The notes: generated by a model not told the origin, from the sequence alone. Shown: positions 1 to 6,230, numbered from the stretch's first letter. The stretch is 9,658 nt of DNA from CAYQDB01 sp964416195 (GCA_964416195.1 CAYQDB010000048.1:1-9658); one strand, 5' to 3'. Made by a program: numbers and translations.

Positions 1-746
1 ACATCCGGCCCCTGCCGGTCAACCTGGGTCGGATCGTGTATTTCAAAGAACAACCGAGCTAACTTCTCAAACGTTGTTTTGGACGGATCGAAGACAACCT
101 CAACGGTCTCGGCATGGCCGGTGGCCTTGCTGCACACTTCCTCGTACGTTGGGTTCTCCGTCTGACCGCCAATATAACCGGCACGTGTGGATATGACACC
201 CTCCGCCTGCTGCAAGAGATACTCAGCTCCCCAGAAGCACCCTCCGGCGAAATAAGCCCTCTGCAACTGTGTTTCCTTTTCGGCAGGAGCGAAGTTGAGA
301 GAAATGGAATTGACGCAGTGCCGGACATTTTTCTCCGTGAAGCCTTCATTGACAAATACGTGTCCCAAATGCGCTCCACAACTGGCACAGACGATTTCCG
401 TCCGAATCCCGTCCGCGTCAGGAACGCGCTTGACCGCTCCTGGAATCTCATCATCAAAGCTCGGCCACCCGCACTTGGCCTCAAACTTATCTCCCGACCG
501 AAACAGCGGCGCATCGCACCGTTTGCAAAGGTACGTGCCGTCATCTTTGTACTTGTAGTACTTGCCGGAAAACGGTGGCTCGGTGCCTTTGTGGATTATA
601 ACCCTTTCCTCTTCAACGGTGAGTTTATTAAAATTCATCTCCTTTTCCTCTGATATCGTGAGACGATACCCAACAAAAAGTATCAAAATGACTATCCCAC
701 TCACGTAGAGCTTCATATTGATTCTATCAGTTAAACGACTTTTCAT
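1..746 (-). CDS. msrBA: Fused peptide methionine sulfoxide reductase MsrB-MsrA, N-terminally membrane anchored (3' end outside window)
   Basis: Repairs oxidised methionine: the MsrB half reduces the R-sulfoxide and the MsrA half the S-sulfoxide. Translating the minus strand from ATG 746 gives 248 codons before the window edge. Residues 14-31 form one hydrophobic segment (LYVSGIVILILFVGY), so the product should be anchored or exported. The MsrB domain spans about 38-152, with zinc-binding CKRC (C74, C77) and CASC (C120, C123) pairs and the catalytic Cys in RHCVNSISLNF (C144). The MsrA domain starts at about 163 with the catalytic GCFWG (C170), then GYIGGQ and GHAETVEV, and is cut at HDPTQVDRQGPDV. 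The MsrB-first order is one of two known fusion orders. Start is uncertain: ATG 746 and ATG 716 give the anchored form but lack a clear ribosome site, whereas the in-frame ATG at 638 follows GAGGAAAAGGAG and would give a soluble enzyme. It follows the protease on the same strand. Confidence 0.95.
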   Translation of the reverse strand, partial: MKSRLTDRINMKLYVSGIVILILFVGYRLTISEEKEMNFNKLTVEEERVIIHKGTEPPFSGKYYKYKDDGTYLCKRCDAPLFRSGDKFEAKCGWPSFDDEIPGAVKRVPDADGIRTEIVCASCGAHLGHVFVNEGFTEKNVRHCVNSISLNFAPAEKETQLQRAYFAGGCFWGAEYLLQQAEGVISTRAGYIGGQTENPTYEEVCSKATGHAETVEVVFDPSKTTFEKLARLFFEIHDPTQVDRQGPD

Positions 747-760
747 CTTCGATTTCAATA

Positions 761-788
761 TATCTATATAAAAGACATATTTTGTCAA
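761..788 (-). promoter_or_regulatory. Candidate sigma-70 promoter for msrBA
   Basis: On the minus strand a perfect -35 hexamer TTGACA lies at 788-783. Sixteen bases on is a weak -10 match, TAGATA (766-761), in a very AT-rich stretch that also contains overlapping TATAGA and TATATT. The leader to ATG 746 would be short. The -35 is convincing, but the exact -10 is not. Confidence 0.35.
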
Positions 789-812
789 TGAAATGTTCCT
801 GACGATAATCTT

Positions 813-840
813 GTGGGAGGCTCGCCAAAGACGAGTCCAC
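813..840. repeat. Degenerate palindrome between protease and msrBA
   Basis: An imperfect inverted repeat with outer arms gtgg/ccac (813-816, 837-840) and inner arms ctcg/cgag (821-824, 832-835) around a ccaaaga-type loop. The loop resembles the gtccgcc-aaa-ggcggac hairpin inside the 108-bp element at 3020-3127, and acccgaca just beyond (855-862) is also a word of that element. It may be a decayed relative. It could act as the protease-gene terminator, but there is no T-run to show this. Confidence 0.35.
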
Positions 841-877
841 ATCTGCCCCAGATCACCCGACAAAGCGCGCTTGCAGA

Positions 878-2587
878 CTATTTCAACAGAAGCATCTTTT
901 TTGATTGAGCATAATCACCGGCCTGGAGCCGATAGAAATAGACCCCTGTCGAAACCTGCTTCCCGTCAAAACCGGTGCCGTCCCAGTAGGTTGTGTACTC
1001 ACCGGCGGATTTTAGCCTATCTACAACGGTATTAATCCTCTGCCCGAGGAGATTATAAATTGAGATGTTCACGTGCGAACGCATTGGAAGCGTGTAGTTG
1101 ATTGTCGTTCCGGGATTAAACGGATTGGGATAATTGTGCGACAGACTGAAGCCGTCAGGCAACAGGCCGTCACTATCGTTAACTGAGAGAACCAGGGTTG
1201 GACTCGTACGAACCCGAATAGCCACGTCATTGCTGCTTAGTCCCAGATCGTACCAGCTACTGCCGTTGCTGCTAATATAAGTGGTTGCTGTTTCATCTGG
1301 ACCTTCCTGGTCGGATACAACGGGATATATGTAACTTGAGTTGGTAAACTTCACCGCCACGTAAACATCTTCACCTGCCGAAATCTGAGGGGCCGAGTCC
1401 AAGAAAGCTACCGAGTGGTATCCCGCTTCATCAAAGCTGGTATCCAGCTTGCTCACTATCAGGTTGCTCAGAGTGGAACCATTGAAATCATCATAGACAT
1501 AAACATCAATATCAGTTGTGACATCGGTTGTCCAGAACTCAACGTTGGTGAGATACATCGTCGAGGAAAGGACGAATTTGCACAGCCCCCAGGCAGTTAC
1601 GCTCCCATAACCCCAGTAGTTTGAGTAGCCTCTCTCATCATAGTACAACAGCTCGCCGTTGCTATTGTAGTCCTGCCAAGCGTCCATATAAGACGACCAC
1701 ATACCGATATTGGCCGAGCCGTAGGCAATAGTAAAATAGCCTCCCTCAGTGCCATAGCCGCAGGTACCTCCCCAACCGGTGCCCCAACTGTTCTTCACTA
1801 TCCAGGCTCCTGTCCCTCCGGCGTGCGGTAAAGCGTCGTCCCACCCCACAATCAGGACGGCATGATTCGTGGCATAGACCCCGTCGTAGTAAAGAGTGTA
1901 CAAGCCATCGTAGTCATGGAACTCCGAGGACCAGACAAGGTCGCTGTCGTCACCGGCGTAAAGCGCAGTGTATATAGGTCCATGAGAGTAGATGTAGTTT
2001 TGCAGGTCAGTTGTTGCCGGGACGTAGTCCGAGGATATTACGTTCCAACCCGTCAGCGTCTTGATGTATGCACAGCTTGAGTTGCAACTCACATTAGAGG
2101 CTACATACGGGTCACATGACTCCAACACCACGCCCTTTTTGGACAACCAGTTTGCGATATCATGGTAGTTGCCACCGCTGCAGCTTCTGTCATACCAGTT
2201 GCATTCCTTGGCGTTATTCTCCGAGAAGTCAAAAGTCCCTTCACCATCAATCAACATTTTGGATTCGATATTACCCAGGGAAGCAAAGGCGTAGCAAGCG
2301 CCACACGTACTCTGATTCTTGACCGAGGTAACCTTGCCCTGTGTCCGCCAGTCCCATTGGGTTGGTGGGGCAAGAGCGCTGAACCTGGAGGGCATCTGCT
2401 TTCCGGCAAGATGCGAGAGGTCTATCCTCGGGGGAATGAATCCACAGCCGGGCGGTAACTCCCTCCGTACCTCCGGTGGTCTTGGCCCTGCCTGAGGTAC
2501 CTGGGAATGGGCCGATGGAACAGGTAAACCCATAAGCAATCCAAAGCCAATGGTAGTAATAGCGATCAACGATCTTGCACGTGCCAT
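878..2587 (-). CDS. Secreted papain-like (C1) cysteine protease with lectin-like region and T9SS/FlgD-type C-terminal module
   Basis: Exported cysteine endopeptidase, 569 residues from ATG 2587 (a GTG at 2599 would add MGFV; the GGGG before ATG 2587 favours the shorter form). Residues 1-28 are a signal peptide ending PSAHS. The propeptide is short (about 29-74) for a papain-family zymogen. The catalytic domain, about 76-300, has the oxyanion Gln and nucleophile in NQSTCGACYAFA (Q92, C98), the His in NHAVLIVGWDD (H242) and the Asn in VKNSWGTGWG (N266), so it should be active. Several further Cys (C129, C136, C158, C168, C172) suggest disulphides and an extracytoplasmic location. A beta-rich segment, about 310-462, resembles the lectin-like domain that follows bacterial C1 peptidases of this type. 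The end, from about 481, carries NYPNPFNPGTTINYTLP and GVYFYRLQAGD, the FlgD-Ig/type IX sorting module. Function of that tail outside Bacteroidota is inferred. Confidence 0.93.
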   Translation of the reverse strand: MARARSLIAITTIGFGLLMGLPVPSAHSQVPQAGPRPPEVRRELPPGCGFIPPRIDLSHLAGKQMPSRFSALAPPTQWDWRTQGKVTSVKNQSTCGACYAFASLGNIESKMLIDGEGTFDFSENNAKECNWYDRSCSGGNYHDIANWLSKKGVVLESCDPYVASNVSCNSSCAYIKTLTGWNVISSDYVPATTDLQNYIYSHGPIYTALYAGDDSDLVWSSEFHDYDGLYTLYYDGVYATNHAVLIVGWDDALPHAGGTGAWIVKNSWGTGWGGTCGYGTEGGYFTIAYGSANIGMWSSYMDAWQDYNSNGELLYYDERGYSNYWGYGSVTAWGLCKFVLSSTMYLTNVEFWTTDVTTDIDVYVYDDFNGSTLSNLIVSKLDTSFDEAGYHSVAFLDSAPQISAGEDVYVAVKFTNSSYIYPVVSDQEGPDETATTYISSNGSSWYDLGLSSNDVAIRVRTSPTLVLSVNDSDGLLPDGFSLSHNYPNPFNPGTTINYTLPMRSHVNISIYNLLGQRINTVVDRLKSAGEYTTYWDGTGFDGKQVSTGVYFYRLQAGDYAQSKKMLLLK

Positions 2588-2757
2588 GACGAACCCCACT
2601 TGGAATCAGTGTTACACAACATAGTGGCTGTTATAACCTGACTTCGTCATAGGCAGATGTATCTTTAGGCAGGCAAAGCTTCTAAGGGGGTAGAATAGAA
2701 AATAAACGGGATTGCCCCGATAAGATTGGTCTTTATTTGATCAGATAGGGTAGGTTC

Positions 2758-2776
2758 GCAAGGCGCTCAGCCTTGC
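2758..2776. repeat. Hairpin with 7-bp arms
   Basis: Perfect arms gcaaggc (2758-2764) and gccttgc (2770-2776) around a gctca loop, with a further ggtt/aacc match just outside (2752-2755, 2780-2783). No T-run follows, so it is more likely a dispersed palindrome than an intrinsic terminator. Confidence 0.55.
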
Positions 2777-2825
2777 AGCAACCGGAGGGAAGAACCTGTC
2801 CGAGGCTGTCTTTCTTTTATGCGCG

Positions 2826-2845
2826 GTCAGGAATTCTTTCCTGAC
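2826..2845. repeat. Perfect hairpin, GTCAGGAA arms
   Basis: Arms gtcaggaa (2826-2833) and ttcctgac (2838-2845) with a 4-base loop ttct. It has the same geometry as the hairpin at 2861-2880, 15 bases away. Confidence 0.65.
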
Positions 2846-2860
2846 TGCACCAAGGTGGCT

Positions 2861-2880
2861 GTCACGAAAGGATTCGTGAC
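2861..2880. repeat. Perfect hairpin, GTCACGAA arms
   Basis: Arms gtcacgaa (2861-2868) and ttcgtgac (2873-2880) with a 4-base loop agga. Arm sequence differs from its neighbour at 2826 by one base, compensated on the other arm (G-C replaced by C-G), so pairing is preserved. Confidence 0.65.
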
Positions 2881-2955
2881 GAGCATGAAAAGTCCGTTCA
2901 GACCGTAGATCAGGAACCTTGCATTCCTTTCACCTTCGGATGCCTTGGCTATATT

Positions 2956-2985
2956 AAAGAGGCAGGTGCACAGGGAGGCTGTGAC
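2956..2985. repeat. GGCAGGTG-type dispersed repeat, copy 1
   Basis: Bases 2956-2975 (aaagaggcaggtgcacaggg) are identical to 4084-4103. The following bases are similar, but the right arm has decayed (ctgtgac here against ctgtcac there), so this copy no longer folds well. Confidence 0.6.
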
Positions 2986-3019
2986 ATAAGTGGTGTTAAG
3001 ACGAGGTCTTGAAAGAATG

Positions 3020-3127
3020 GTAGGTCGGGTTCCGAATGGAGCGAAGCGGAACGAGAAACCCGACAACGGCTTAGCAACAAATGTCGGGTTTTTCGTCCGC
3101 CAAAGGCGGACTTAGAACCCGACCTAC
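3020..3127. mobile_element. 108-bp palindromic element with 13-bp terminal inverted repeats (MITE- or REP-like), inserted in the exosortase gene
   Basis: The ends are perfect inverted repeats, gtaggtcgggttc (3020-3032) and gaacccgacctac (3115-3127). Inside are three more inverted repeats: gttccg/cggaac just within the left end, aacccgaca/tgtcgggtt across the middle, and gtccgcc/ggcggac with an aaa loop near the right end. The whole could fold into a branched, cruciform-like structure in single-stranded DNA or RNA. It has no room for a transposase, so it would depend on one supplied elsewhere, like a MITE or REP/BIME sequence. The only possible target duplication is the dinucleotide tg on each side (3018-3019, 3128-3129), which is weak evidence. 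It supplies the last 18 codons and the stop of the exosortase-like frame. Confidence 0.7.
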
Positions 3128-3511
3128 TGGACTGGCCGAGAAAGCAATCACCGCGGCGAGATAGATAACCATCTCCAAAAGCCCCGTACACTCATCAATG
3201 ATCTCTACTGAGAAGCCGTTGTAGCTGATGAATTTCCCAAAATGATGGGTATCGCCGCTAAACAGGGATACAACAAACCCACACGCGCTGGCGGTTCCTT
3301 CCATAATCCATTCCAAGTTGTCGTGATACTTTGCTGTTAGGTGGGAATAGGCCAGACCCAGTACGACCAGACTCAACAGGAATAATATAACGAATCTCAG
3401 TGCTGGTGGAAGCGATTTCAATCTCTTCTTTATGGGAGGTTTTATCTCTGATTCTTTCTTCTTACTTCTTCCCGATGTTCGTGAATGCTTTTTCTTCGAA
3501 GGCTTATCCAT
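3071..3511 (-). pseudogene. Exosortase/archaeosortase-like protein, C-terminal half lost at a palindromic element
   Basis: Exosortases are multi-pass membrane transpeptidases that process proteins bearing PEP-CTERM-type tails. The frame has 146 residues, roughly two thirds of even the compact members. Residues 1-35 are Lys-rich and cytoplasmic. A membrane helix follows at 37-57, then a periplasmic-type stretch with EWIMEGTASACGFVVSLFSG, and IIDECTGLLEMVIYLAAVIAF at 104-124, which matches the region around the catalytic Cys (C108) and resembles the small XrtH-type enzymes. The conserved Arg and His helices that should follow are missing. The codon for V129 begins exactly at base 3127, the edge of the 108-bp element, so residues 129-146 are element-encoded, and I see no continuation beyond it. 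Probably inactive. No obvious ribosome site precedes ATG 3511. GNAT is 71 bases upstream on the same strand. Confidence 0.75.
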
Positions 3512-3582
3512 AATTACAAAATAAGCATAGTCAACATGTACGGCAAGTTGGAGTTGCGCAGACGTTCATTTGCTATTCTCGT

Positions 3583-3990
3583 CTACACTCCTGCCTGTCG
3601 CTTGAAGTTGCGGATTGTCATCGCGAACGCCGGCTTCATTCCAAAGCGTGTATAGAATACCACCATTTCTTCATCGCATACCAGGTCTACCATGTAAAGT
3701 CCGTTCAGTTTCTCCAACATCCGTTGCACCAGCTCCTGACCGATCCCTCGCCCTTGGTAAGGCGGTAGTACCTCAAGGAACGGGATATAGGCACTCAATA
3801 CTCCATCGCTAATGGCGGTAATAAAGCCCACCACCTGTGCGGTTTCATCATCAATTGCCAGAACAATGTGGTCGCTGTTGCTCAGGAGTTTCAGGTGCGT
3901 TTCAGGAGAAGGTGGATTGGGCCAACCTACAAAGAAGCCATGGAGCTGGTTTGCGGTAATACCTTCAACTGAATCGATGTACGTAATCAT
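3583..3990 (-). CDS. GNAT-family N-acetyltransferase
   Basis: Predicted acetyl-CoA-dependent acyltransferase of 135 residues, a typical size for a single GNAT domain. The acetyl-CoA pyrophosphate loop (motif A) is visible in LEVLPPYQGRGIGQELVQRML (72-92), with the Q/R-x-x-G-x-G/A pattern at Q79-GRGIG. The preceding strand is VLSAYIPFLEV, and the C-terminal motif B region is MVVFYTRFGMKPA (109-121), as in many small GNATs. The substrate cannot be told from sequence. ATG 3990 comes one base after the stop of a citrate-synthase-type remnant, and no strong ribosome site is seen, so it may once have been translationally coupled to that lost gene. Likely cytoplasmic. Confidence 0.88.
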   Translation of the reverse strand: MITYIDSVEGITANQLHGFFVGWPNPPSPETHLKLLSNSDHIVLAIDDETAQVVGFITAISDGVLSAYIPFLEVLPPYQGRGIGQELVQRMLEKLNGLYMVDLVCDEEMVVFYTRFGMKPAFAMTIRNFKRQAGV

Positions 3991-3991
3991 G

Positions 3992-4033
3992 TTATGTTAT
4001 CTCACGGGTCATCTCTTCATATGCATGGGCCTG
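3992..4033 (-). pseudogene. 13-codon 3' remnant of a citrate synthase / citryl-CoA lyase-type gene
   Basis: The minus strand reads QAHAYEEMTREIT and a stop. AHAYEEMTRE is identical to residues 224-233 of the intact citryl-CoA lyase at 5312-6082, but the codons differ synonymously at most positions (CAT for CAC, GCA for GCC, TAT for TAC, ACC for ACT, CGT for CGC). That pattern points to a diverged homologue that was once under selection, not to a recent copy of the neighbour. Homology stops abruptly upstream of the Gln codon, so the rest of the gene has been deleted. Confidence 0.6.
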
Positions 4034-4083
4034 AATTGAATGTAATGAGCACGAACGTGGAAAGCAACCGAGAACGTTGCATG

Positions 4084-4112
4084 AAAGAGGCAGGTGCACA
4101 GGGCACCTGTCA
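4084..4112. repeat. GGCAGGTG-type dispersed repeat, copy 2
   Basis: The first 20 bases equal 2956-2975. Here the palindrome is intact: caggtgc (4091-4097) and gcacctg (4103-4109) around acagg, extending to ggcaggtgc/gcacctgtc with one G-U type mismatch. It lies between the exported orphan and the GNAT gene. Confidence 0.6.
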
Positions 4113-4153
4113 CAAGGCTGACGAGAAACAACTCACCGATCAAGCGCAAGGCC

Positions 4154-5185
4154 TTAGTGGTATTCTCTTTTGATCTTAAGCCTATCGTATGCACCGTTGG
4201 AAAAGAGCCTCAAGGAAGCGTATCCCCTTTTGTTCCTGACACCGCATTTGAGAACAACAGTTATCGAATAGAATGGCTGGTGACCCGAGTTAAAGCTCCC
4301 ATATGTATATGAGTGCCCTCGGTCTTCATCGATCCTACAGTCAGACAGATCCCCTCTCAGTAAATTCTCCGAAATTGCCTTATGTGCTTTTGCAACTACG
4401 GGAAAGGAAACCCAAGCAAAGCCGTTGGGCAGGGTGAATCCCGTCACAACAGCCATTGAATAACTGTAAGTAAATCTCCCCATGCACGATTTTTTTATCA
4501 ACTGATCTCCGAGGATCTGAAGTGTCCCACGTTTCTTAACTACTAGATCAACTCCAACGTTTTGCTTAAATTCTTGTATTCGCTCGTGAGGTGCTGTCGG
4601 AGGAAGAAATAGGGCTAGGCTGTCAATCAGGTTCCGATTCCGAAACCAGAAAGTTTCCACAGAATCAGTAATGAAATCATAGCAAATGTAATTGCTGTCC
4701 GTAATGCTAGTGCGAAAAGTGTGCCCTCTACGATAGATTTCCTTTACTCCATGTTCACGCAAGAATAGCTGAACAGCCAAGTTACTCTCAAATGTTTCGA
4801 CCTCTGCCCTCATATTCCGCGTGAGGTCCCATAGCTCCGACAGGTTAGAAAGGGTATCGAAATTGATCTTGAATTCGAGAGGTACATGGTATTGTATTCC
4901 TTGCCGCGAGTAAAACCGGGGCAAATCATACTTGAGCATTACATACACAGGCCACAGGTGGTTTTCGAGGCGTTTCGGAACGCCAACCTCCACAAGGCTC
5001 CAGTCTGTGAGTGCCCTAACCAAGTCCGACTGAAGTACTAAGCACTTGTATTTCTCTCTATCCTCGACCGGAACCGGTTCGGGGATCAGCGTTTTAGTAC
5101 CAAAGGAGAAGGCTGTGACCGTTGTAAGGAGGCACAGAAGCGCCACATAGAATGTAAGAACAAATGTAAGAATAGATTTTTTCAT
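4154..5185 (-). CDS. Exported protein of unknown function
   Basis: I do not recognise this 343-residue protein. ATG 5185 is chosen because it begins a clear signal peptide (MKKSILTFVL, hydrophobic to about residue 24, TVTAFS cleavage-like site) and follows AGAG. The frame remains open to 5287, but those 34 extra residues are polar and would bury the signal. There is no lipobox Cys, so a periplasmic or secreted product is likely. The mature part is mixed charged and aromatic, with no membrane helix, no repeats and four scattered Cys (C48, C168, C234, C283) plus C314. Segments VETFESNLAVQLFLREHGVKEIYRRG (129-154) and VVTGFTLPNGFAWVSFPVVAKA (246-267) look like folded alpha/beta structure. It stands alone, 126 bases from citryl-CoA lyase on the same strand, and is flanked downstream by the lyase-type remnant. 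Confidence 0.75.
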   Translation of the reverse strand: MKKSILTFVLTFYVALLCLLTTVTAFSFGTKTLIPEPVPVEDREKYKCLVLQSDLVRALTDWSLVEVGVPKRLENHLWPVYVMLKYDLPRFYSRQGIQYHVPLEFKINFDTLSNLSELWDLTRNMRAEVETFESNLAVQLFLREHGVKEIYRRGHTFRTSITDSNYICYDFITDSVETFWFRNRNLIDSLALFLPPTAPHERIQEFKQNVGVDLVVKKRGTLQILGDQLIKKSCMGRFTYSYSMAVVTGFTLPNGFAWVSFPVVAKAHKAISENLLRGDLSDCRIDEDRGHSYTYGSFNSGHQPFYSITVVLKCGVRNKRGYASLRLFSNGAYDRLKIKREYH

Positions 5186-5311
5186 TTTCTCTGGTCCGTT
5201 ACGACTATACGTGTGAGAATTGCTCCATATGTAGATGACGCGTTTGCACCCCCTGTTGTTTATTTTTCGCCCCAGTTTTTTATGCAAGCAATAGTGATCT
5301 GGCCTGTTTGC

Positions 5312-6082
5312 TTATTCAGAGTCCCCCCTCTCCCCTGGACCATCGTATTCGAATGGCGGTGGGCCGAGTTTGCGCATGGGGCGTTCGCGAGTCATCTCTT
5401 CGTAGGCGTGCGCAAGTAAGCCGGGGACTCGCGATATAATGAAGAAACCCTTCCCCAAGCGCCAGTCAAACCCCATGTCGGAAATTACTGCCGCAATAGC
5501 TCCATCCACGTTGATAGGTAACTTCTTGCCCAGTTTTTCGGGCAGAGCTTTTTCAATCTCCTTGCACAGTTCGATATGTTTGCCTTTGTAGCCGTAACGC
5601 TCTGCTATCTCAAAGAGTTTGCCGGTGCGCGGGTCGACGTTATGCAACCGGTGGCCGAATCCGGGCATCCGCATCTTATTTTCCTTCAGCCAGTCAACTA
5701 GTTCGGAAGCAATGCGATCGATGTCGTCGCCCTTCGTTGCCAACTCCTGCAAGATCTTAGCCGCCTGTTCAATCGCCCCGCCATGCGTATCGCCGATCAC
5801 CAGCACCCCACCGGCAATAGCGGCATTGAGCGAGTTACCACCCGAAATAACCGTCCTTGTACCTAACACCGAGGGTGGCGAGGCGCCGTGGTCAATCGAA
5901 GCAACGAGTATTGCATTCATCAAGGCGGCTTCGGCTTTGGTGGGCAGCTCCCCCTTAAGAATCAGGTAGACCGCCTCAGCATACGAGAGCTCCTCCATTA
6001 TGTCGGTTATGGAGTACCCCCTGATCCGGATTTTCCCCGGGCCAATATCAGTGATGGCTGTTTTCCACTTTTCGTCAGGCAT
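5312..6082 (-). CDS. ccl: Citryl-CoA lyase (citrate synthase superfamily)
   Basis: Cleaves citryl-CoA to acetyl-CoA and oxaloacetate, the second step of two-step ATP-dependent citrate cleavage, or runs toward citryl-CoA. At 256 residues it is much shorter than citrate synthase (about 370-430) and fits stand-alone citryl-CoA lyase, the homologue of the C-terminal domain of ATP-citrate lyase. The opening DEKWKTAITDIGPGKIRIRGY is typical. Citrate-synthase active-site positions are all present: DHGASPPS (H65), GDTHGGAIEQ (H100), GFGHRLHNVDPR (H144) and NVDGAIAAV (D193). ATG 6082 has a good ribosome site, AGAGGTG, four bases away. It stands alone in a 260-base gap filled with palindromes. The partner citryl-CoA synthetase is not in the window. 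An unusual short citrate synthase cannot be fully ruled out. Confidence 0.88.
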   Translation of the reverse strand: MPDEKWKTAITDIGPGKIRIRGYSITDIMEELSYAEAVYLILKGELPTKAEAALMNAILVASIDHGASPPSVLGTRTVISGGNSLNAAIAGGVLVIGDTHGGAIEQAAKILQELATKGDDIDRIASELVDWLKENKMRMPGFGHRLHNVDPRTGKLFEIAERYGYKGKHIELCKEIEKALPEKLGKKLPINVDGAIAAVISDMGFDWRLGKGFFIISRVPGLLAHAYEEMTRERPMRKLGPPPFEYDGPGERGDSE

Positions 6083-6117
6083 TTTGCACCTCTTTTACGT
6101 CACTATTATTACAGTAG

Positions 6118-6140
6118 GGCAGGTGTCCCAGACACCTGCC
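6118..6140. repeat. GGCAGGTG-type dispersed palindrome, copy 3
   Basis: Perfect 10-bp arms ggcaggtgtc (6118-6127) and gacacctgcc (6131-6140) around a cca loop. It shares the ggcaggtg core with the copies at 2961 and 4089. It sits 35 bases upstream of the citryl-CoA lyase start, so it may overlap that gene's promoter. Confidence 0.65.
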
Positions 6141-6171
6141 TATTTAGCGGCAGGTCTCGGGGATGCCTCCT

Positions 6172-6199
6172 CTACCCTGTCACCTTAGTTGCATCTATT
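6172..6199 (-). pseudogene. Duplicated 3' end of the downstream lipoprotein gene
   Basis: These 28 bases match 6343-6370, the last codons and stop of the lipoprotein gene, with two transitions. The minus strand reads IDATKVTG-stop against IDTTKVTE-stop in the intact gene. Both changes alter the amino acid, so the fragment is drifting. Flanking bases do not match, so only the extreme 3' end was copied. Confidence 0.55.
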
Positions 6200-6204
6200 T
6201 ATGT

Positions 6205-6230
6205 GCTGTCGGGTGACTCTGCCCGACAGC
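6205..6230. repeat. Perfect 9-bp hairpin, possible terminator of the lipoprotein gene
   Basis: Arms gctgtcggg (6205-6213) and cccgacagc (6222-6230) around an 8-base loop. It lies downstream of the lipoprotein stop (minus strand) and next to the duplicated gene end. No T-run follows on either side, so Rho-independent termination is doubtful. The word tgtcgggt is shared with the 108-bp element. Confidence 0.5.

Larger units (their letters stand above)
2600..3019. other. Intergenic stretch without a gene, rich in short palindromes
   Basis: Neither strand has a convincing reading frame here. Short frames on the minus strand run through the palindromes and have no family resemblance. What is present is a chain of small inverted repeats (entered separately) followed by one copy of a 20-base word repeated at 4084. 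It sits upstream of the protease and downstream of the broken exosortase, so it presumably holds the protease promoter, which I could not pin down. Confidence 0.6.

Noticed and set aside
114..653. Long plus-strand reading frame
   Set aside because: It lies opposite the MsrBA domains, whose motifs are unmistakable on the minus strand; its own translation shows no family pattern.
2827..3066. Minus-strand frame of 79 residues beyond the exosortase
   Set aside because: It is built from palindromes and the end of the 108-bp element and contains no exosortase-like Arg or His helix, so it is neither the missing half nor a credible gene.
2600..3130. CRISPR array
   Set aside because: The repeats are palindromes of different sequence and irregular spacing, with no direct repeat-spacer periodicity and no cas genes.
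3512..3540. Promoter for the exosortase-like gene
   Set aside because: TTGCCG and TATTTT at 17 bases can be aligned but are weak in an AT-rich gap, so not entered as a feature.
4009..4194. Minus-strand frame of 61 residues upstream of the GNAT gene
   Set aside because: It runs through the GGCAGGTG repeat and reads the lyase remnant in the wrong frame; nothing supports translation.
5186..5287. N-terminal extension of the exported orphan to 5287
   Set aside because: It would place 34 polar residues before a textbook signal peptide.
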